DNA from: Cephalotus follicularis | Lineage: Eukaryota; Streptophyta; Magnoliopsida; Oxalidales; Cephalotaceae | DNA length: 64,000 nucleotides | NCBI GenBank assembly: GCA_001972305.1 | Contig: BDDD01002693.1 | Span: 62,001-126,000, forward strand | Reading direction: 5' to 3' | Shown here: piece by piece, positions 60,801 through 64,000 of the stretch | Layout: the number at the start of each line of letters is the position of its first letter | Numbering within the stretch: the first letter of the stretch is position 1 | Notes under the pieces: model-generated | The model's input: the letters and a program-made list of their open reading frames with translations, nothing else | The model's database searches: none | Told to the model about the DNA's origin: nothing | Position numbers and translations under genes: made by a program

Positions 60801-61063
60801 CCATATACATCAATTTGTAGATGGTCTGGCTATGTGTGTAACGGATTTAAATTTTAGACTAGGGTTGCGTCTGATCACCAAGTAACCCAAAATTGTGGGG
60901 TGATGATCAAGGGAAGCATATGGGATGAAAGTTGTACTAGTGACTACTACGGTTTTTTGGTTGATGTTATTCGACTAGAATTCCACGGCAACAATAATCG
61001 TCTTGTTTTCTTCGATGTGACTGGATTGACCCTACAGAAAGAGGTACATGGGTGGATGAGTTT
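57814..61063 (+). pseudogene. TNP2-like CACTA transposase, degenerate and truncated by an LTR
   Basis: Starts MSGARSWMRRRVLN at ATG 57814. Transposase-associated zinc region: KIKCPCNKC..TLEYTRWDQHGE (57930-58060). Transposase_21 core: NECPTCNHQRYK, then LATDGFSPFGVSSKTYSCWP (58785-58850), GFACPCCM, DVMHIEKNVFDN (59464-59500). A DUF4218-like part runs 59760-60190 (KSHDCHVLMQRLLPIAF..LPYE..YPIER, then EGSIAEAYLIEE). Later exons 60556-60650 and 60750-61063 carry a DUF4216-like DYYGFLVDVIRLEF region. One reading frame covers 57814-60033 with only four stops (57994, 58579, 59143, 59527). The LTR starting at 61064 cuts the DUF4216 part. Confidence 0.88.
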
Positions 61064-61624
61064 TGTCACACCCCGTTTCCATTAAACAACAATTAGGTCA
61101 TGGCAATCAACACATAAAGCAGCATATGCAAATTTACGATAAAATTTAAACCTTTCAAAACATAATATCTTGCGGAAGCATATAAAATATAAGCTGAAAC
61201 AACACATATCACGCATCCCATACTACATGATACTGATTGTTCAATAACAATACCCAACATCACTATCGATTGCCCTCAAACGGAGCATGAGATAATATTC
61301 AATACAAAATACATTAATCCATTAATTACAATATTCCAAATCAGACATTTCTCAATACATTGTTCACTCTAACATTATTCAAAGGAAATATAAATCCCGT
61401 CTTCTCTTCGGTCGTCCACACTCAAGCGGCATCAACTCACTGCATCAATATGAATTTGTAGGGGGTTAGCCTTTGTCCTCACTCGGCTAAGTATAAATAC
61501 AACTCGGATTCAATAATAATGAATGCCATGTAATGAATGCATTCGTGATGCGGTACATAATATATCACTATACATATGTATATATCTATATATGTATACC
61601 AGCCAATAGGAGCAATCATGCCAA

Positions 61625-61870
61625 GTGGCTACAATCCATCAAACACGTCTCAACGGACGATAATCCATCAGTCATGTCACAAAGGACAACAATCCAACAA
61701 TCATGTCACAGTGGACAACAATCCAATCAGTCTTGTCACAAAGAAAACAGTCCAACAATCACATCACAACAAACAACAATCCAATCAGTCTTATCACAAA
61801 GACAACAATCCAACAATCACGTCACAATGGAAAACAATCCAACCAGTCTTGTCACAAAGGACCAACAATC
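61625..61870. repeat. ~30-bp tandem repeat CAATCCAACAATCATGTCAC
   Basis: Eight or so units of CAATCCA.CA.TCATGTCACA plus AAGGACAA, related to the shorter array at 44195-44320 of the sister LTR. Confidence 0.8.
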
Positions 61871-61879
61871 CATTCAGGG

Positions 61880-62135
61880 ATGCTTCCACTCTGTGTTTAG
61901 CACCCGATCACTTCCATTCCGTGTTTAGTAACCCAGTTACTTCCGCTCTGAGTTTAGTAACCACCGAATATGGGAGTCCCTAGCTACTTCCACTCTGTGT
62001 TTAGCAACCCGGTTAGTTCCGCTCTGCGTTCAGTAGCCATTGTATGGGAAACCCTAGCTGCTTCCACTCAGTGTTTAGCAGCCAACACATGTGAAATTCC
62101 TAGTTACTTCCACTCCGTGTTTAGTAACTAATGCA
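61880..62135. repeat. ~45-bp tandem repeat CTTCCACTCTGTGTTTAGCA
   Basis: Six to seven units, the counterpart of the array at 44332-44735, with the core CAACAGAGCTTAGTAACC replaced by CACTCTGTGTTTAGTAACC. Confidence 0.8.
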
Positions 62136-64000
62136 GAATTCCCATCACAGTCCATCAATCAATCAATCAATCCAGTCAATTATGTTTCAAGTAGTCTATA
62201 TTTTCATAAAAGCTTGAAATCATATCTATACATATAGATGTATACAAAACAGTCATCAAGTAATTTATGTAAAATAATGTACTTGCAAAAACATATTTAT
62301 TAAAAATATGTAACAGTTCTTTGAAACCTCGTTTCAATCCATTGAAATATAGCATTTCATATAAAATAGTGATTTATCAAAATCATGCAGGTACTTTCCA
62401 AAATGATAATGCACTTTAGAAATCCAAACGATCAATCCACAGTCGCATCGACGCTAACCAGCACGAAGCTAGGAAAGCTCGACCAATCCATAGTAATATG
62501 CAAGCAAACATATGCTCAAAACGCAAACAGACCCTTTTGGCATCAACACCTAACTCTAGGTGTCAACGTGTATAGCACCTTGTGCTCCAAAACGCAATCC
62601 GTCCCTTTTGGCATCAATGTGTACTCTCTACGCGTCAACGTTTGCATCAGTTCTCTTAGGCGTTAACGTTTACTCTAGGCGTCAACGTTCAATCCAGTCA
62701 CTTAAGTGTCGCCGCTTAACTCTAGGCGTCAATGTTTTCTCTAAGCGTCGAGGTTTATCGCAAAAATAGAGCTCATTCTCCGTATAACAGTCCACAACGT
62801 CGATGCTTCTTTCCTAAACGTCGACGGTTAAGCGAACCAAAACATGGTTCCTTCAACACGTCTCAAAACCAATAGAATTCAAAGCATACAACGCATGCAA
62901 TCCGATCCACAATATCGTAAAACACAATATGCAGAGCAGGTTAACTATTCATAGCAACCCTAACACCTATCACATGATCCACAATCCACAAACCATGCAT
63001 TCCATTAATGAACATCCAATATAACTGAACTCAAAATTGCAAGTATAAATCCCCTACCTTTTAAAGCAATAACAACAGTACAGTTGAGCTGCAGGCTCAA
63101 TTGCTGAACATTTCCAATCACCGTTGAACAGATCTGGTTCTTGTCAATTAATCCTCTCCTCACTGCCAAACCAATTTACCAGCTCACTCACTGCACATAC
63201 AACACATTTCCATTACGCTTAACACACAGGAACCGACATTGCCACCACCGGAGCGCCGACCGGATTCTGACCGATTCACCCAGCTTGTGCAACACCCATA
63301 AACGGGTTCCACATTGATCGATCTACTCAAAACTGCTCAAGACTCACTGTGAATTGGTGCCGGACGCCGTGTCACTGGCGGCAGCGAGTTACGACTCACT
63401 AAGTCGACTCGCCTGACGTCCACCACTTTGGCCACCACCCAAAAATGCCACACAATCATCAGCTCAACACGCCACTATCCAAGACTCACCGAGACTCGGT
63501 GCCAAACACACAGTCTCAGGCGGCAGTGAGTCAACTAGCTGAGTCGACTCAGCCAAGTGATTTCCGCCGTTTCTGGCCAAAATACACTTCAATAGTGGTC
63601 AAAATGGACAGAGCTGGCCTTCTAGACCAAAACCCACTCCATCTGCGATGCTAATGACATCAAAAAATGGACAGCAGAGGCACACAGTGACGGGAAGAGA
63701 AGAGAAGAAAAAGAGAGAAGAGAAGAAATTACCGCCGGGGGGAAGGTTCAGGCCGCTCGCTGTCTCCTCCTGGTCCGGTCGATGCTTCGCCCGATGCCAT
63801 TCTTCTTCGGCCCGCTCTCTCTCCCTCTACTATGCGCTCTCTCCCGCTCACTCTCCTACTCATCTTTCTCTCTTTCTTTTGCACGGGCGTATCAAGCTCC
63901 CGCGTCTATCTTTTCTTTGTCTTTTTCTTTCTTTCTTTTGTTTGTTTTATTTGTTTCTCTTATTTGTTATTTGCCTTTCTTCTTGGTATTTACCAGCAAA

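Larger units (their letters stand above)
34904..61063 (+). mobile_element. CACTA (En/Spm) DNA transposon, heavily interrupted by LTR retrotransposons
   Basis: The left end TACTACTAGAAATAGGGG at 34904 differs at its first base from the CACTACTAGAAA terminus of plant CACTA elements. It is followed by an array of GCGACCGC-type subterminal repeats. A TNP2-like transposase lies at 57814-61063 in the same orientation. Removing the inserts with target duplications (37267-40471, 42025-55011) leaves about 10 kb between the terminus and the LTR at 61064, an ordinary CACTA size. The right terminus lies beyond the LTR at 61064 and outside the window. That terminus and transposase belong to one element is inference from orientation and distance. 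Confidence 0.65.
61064..64000 (-). mobile_element. LTR of a gypsy element inserted in the transposase, running off the window
   Basis: TGTCACACCCCGTTTCC at 61064 is the terminus seen at 43664. It shares GGGGGTTAGCCTTTGTCCTC (61463 and 44025), the GCGTCGACGC-type motifs and the pyrimidine-rich end with that solo LTR. The five bases before it are AGTTT. Whether it is a solo LTR or a full element cannot be told from this window. Confidence 0.85.

Noticed and set aside
61625..62135. Regular repeats with spacers suggesting a CRISPR array
   Set aside because: The units are imperfect, have no unique constant-length spacers, lie within an LTR of a plant retroelement and have a sister array in another LTR.

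Overview
This window is plant nuclear DNA, from an angiosperm and probably a eudicot. It has AT-rich, intron-split genes of plant families (an AP2/ERF factor and a CCR4-type deadenylase), and most of the rest is nested plant transposons. No bacterial, organellar or viral genome structure was seen. No rRNA, tRNA or CRISPR locus was recognised.

Layout. (1) Positions 1-14464 hold two host genes in convergent orientation. One is an intron-free-CDS ERF gene on the plus strand (927-1712). The other is a CCR4-like endonuclease/exonuclease/phosphatase gene on the minus strand (14014 down to 3279). I could resolve 14 exons for it that close into one uninterrupted frame of about 470 residues. Two transposons sit inside its introns: a complete Ty1/copia element with target-site duplication in the last intron, starting only 7 nt from the splice donor, and a foldback/Mutator-like element in intron 4. 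(2) Positions 14465-18945 hold a solo LTR with a TTAAT duplication, then a nearly perfect 1.88-kb tandem duplication. The duplication spans the end of that LTR and the 3' end of a Tat-type Ty3/gypsy element. (3) Positions 17539-29347 are that gypsy element (minus strand; LTRs about 640 bp; TSD ATTTT). It has decayed gag, protease, RT, two RNase H domains and integrase. Between integrase and the 3' LTR lies a separate gene on the opposite strand, with its own TATA box, candidate introns and poly(A) signal. (4) Positions 29348-34903 are mostly non-genic, with a further solo LTR (TSD GATAA), an eroded coding fragment and old LTR debris. (5) From 34904 to at least 61063 I read a single large CACTA (En/Spm) transposon. 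It has a left terminus with an array of GCGACCGC/GCGGTCGC subterminal repeats, and 20 kb downstream a TNP2-type transposase in the same orientation. The two are separated by nested LTR retrotransposons: a 3.2-kb solo LTR (TSD CCACT) and a full Ty3/gypsy chromovirus (42025-55011). The chromovirus 5' LTR was itself hit by another LTR (TSD GGTAT), which contains yet another LTR fragment. A last LTR, running off the window end, interrupts the transposase at 61064.

Functionally, only the ERF gene and the CCR4-like gene look intact. Every transposon protein gene carries in-frame stops or frameshifts. The most unusual items are the intact 14-exon gene carrying an LTR element at its last splice donor, the independently promoted antisense gene inside the Tat element (whose promoter has been tandemly duplicated), the 1.88-kb duplication itself, and the CACTA element taken apart by four layers of insertion.
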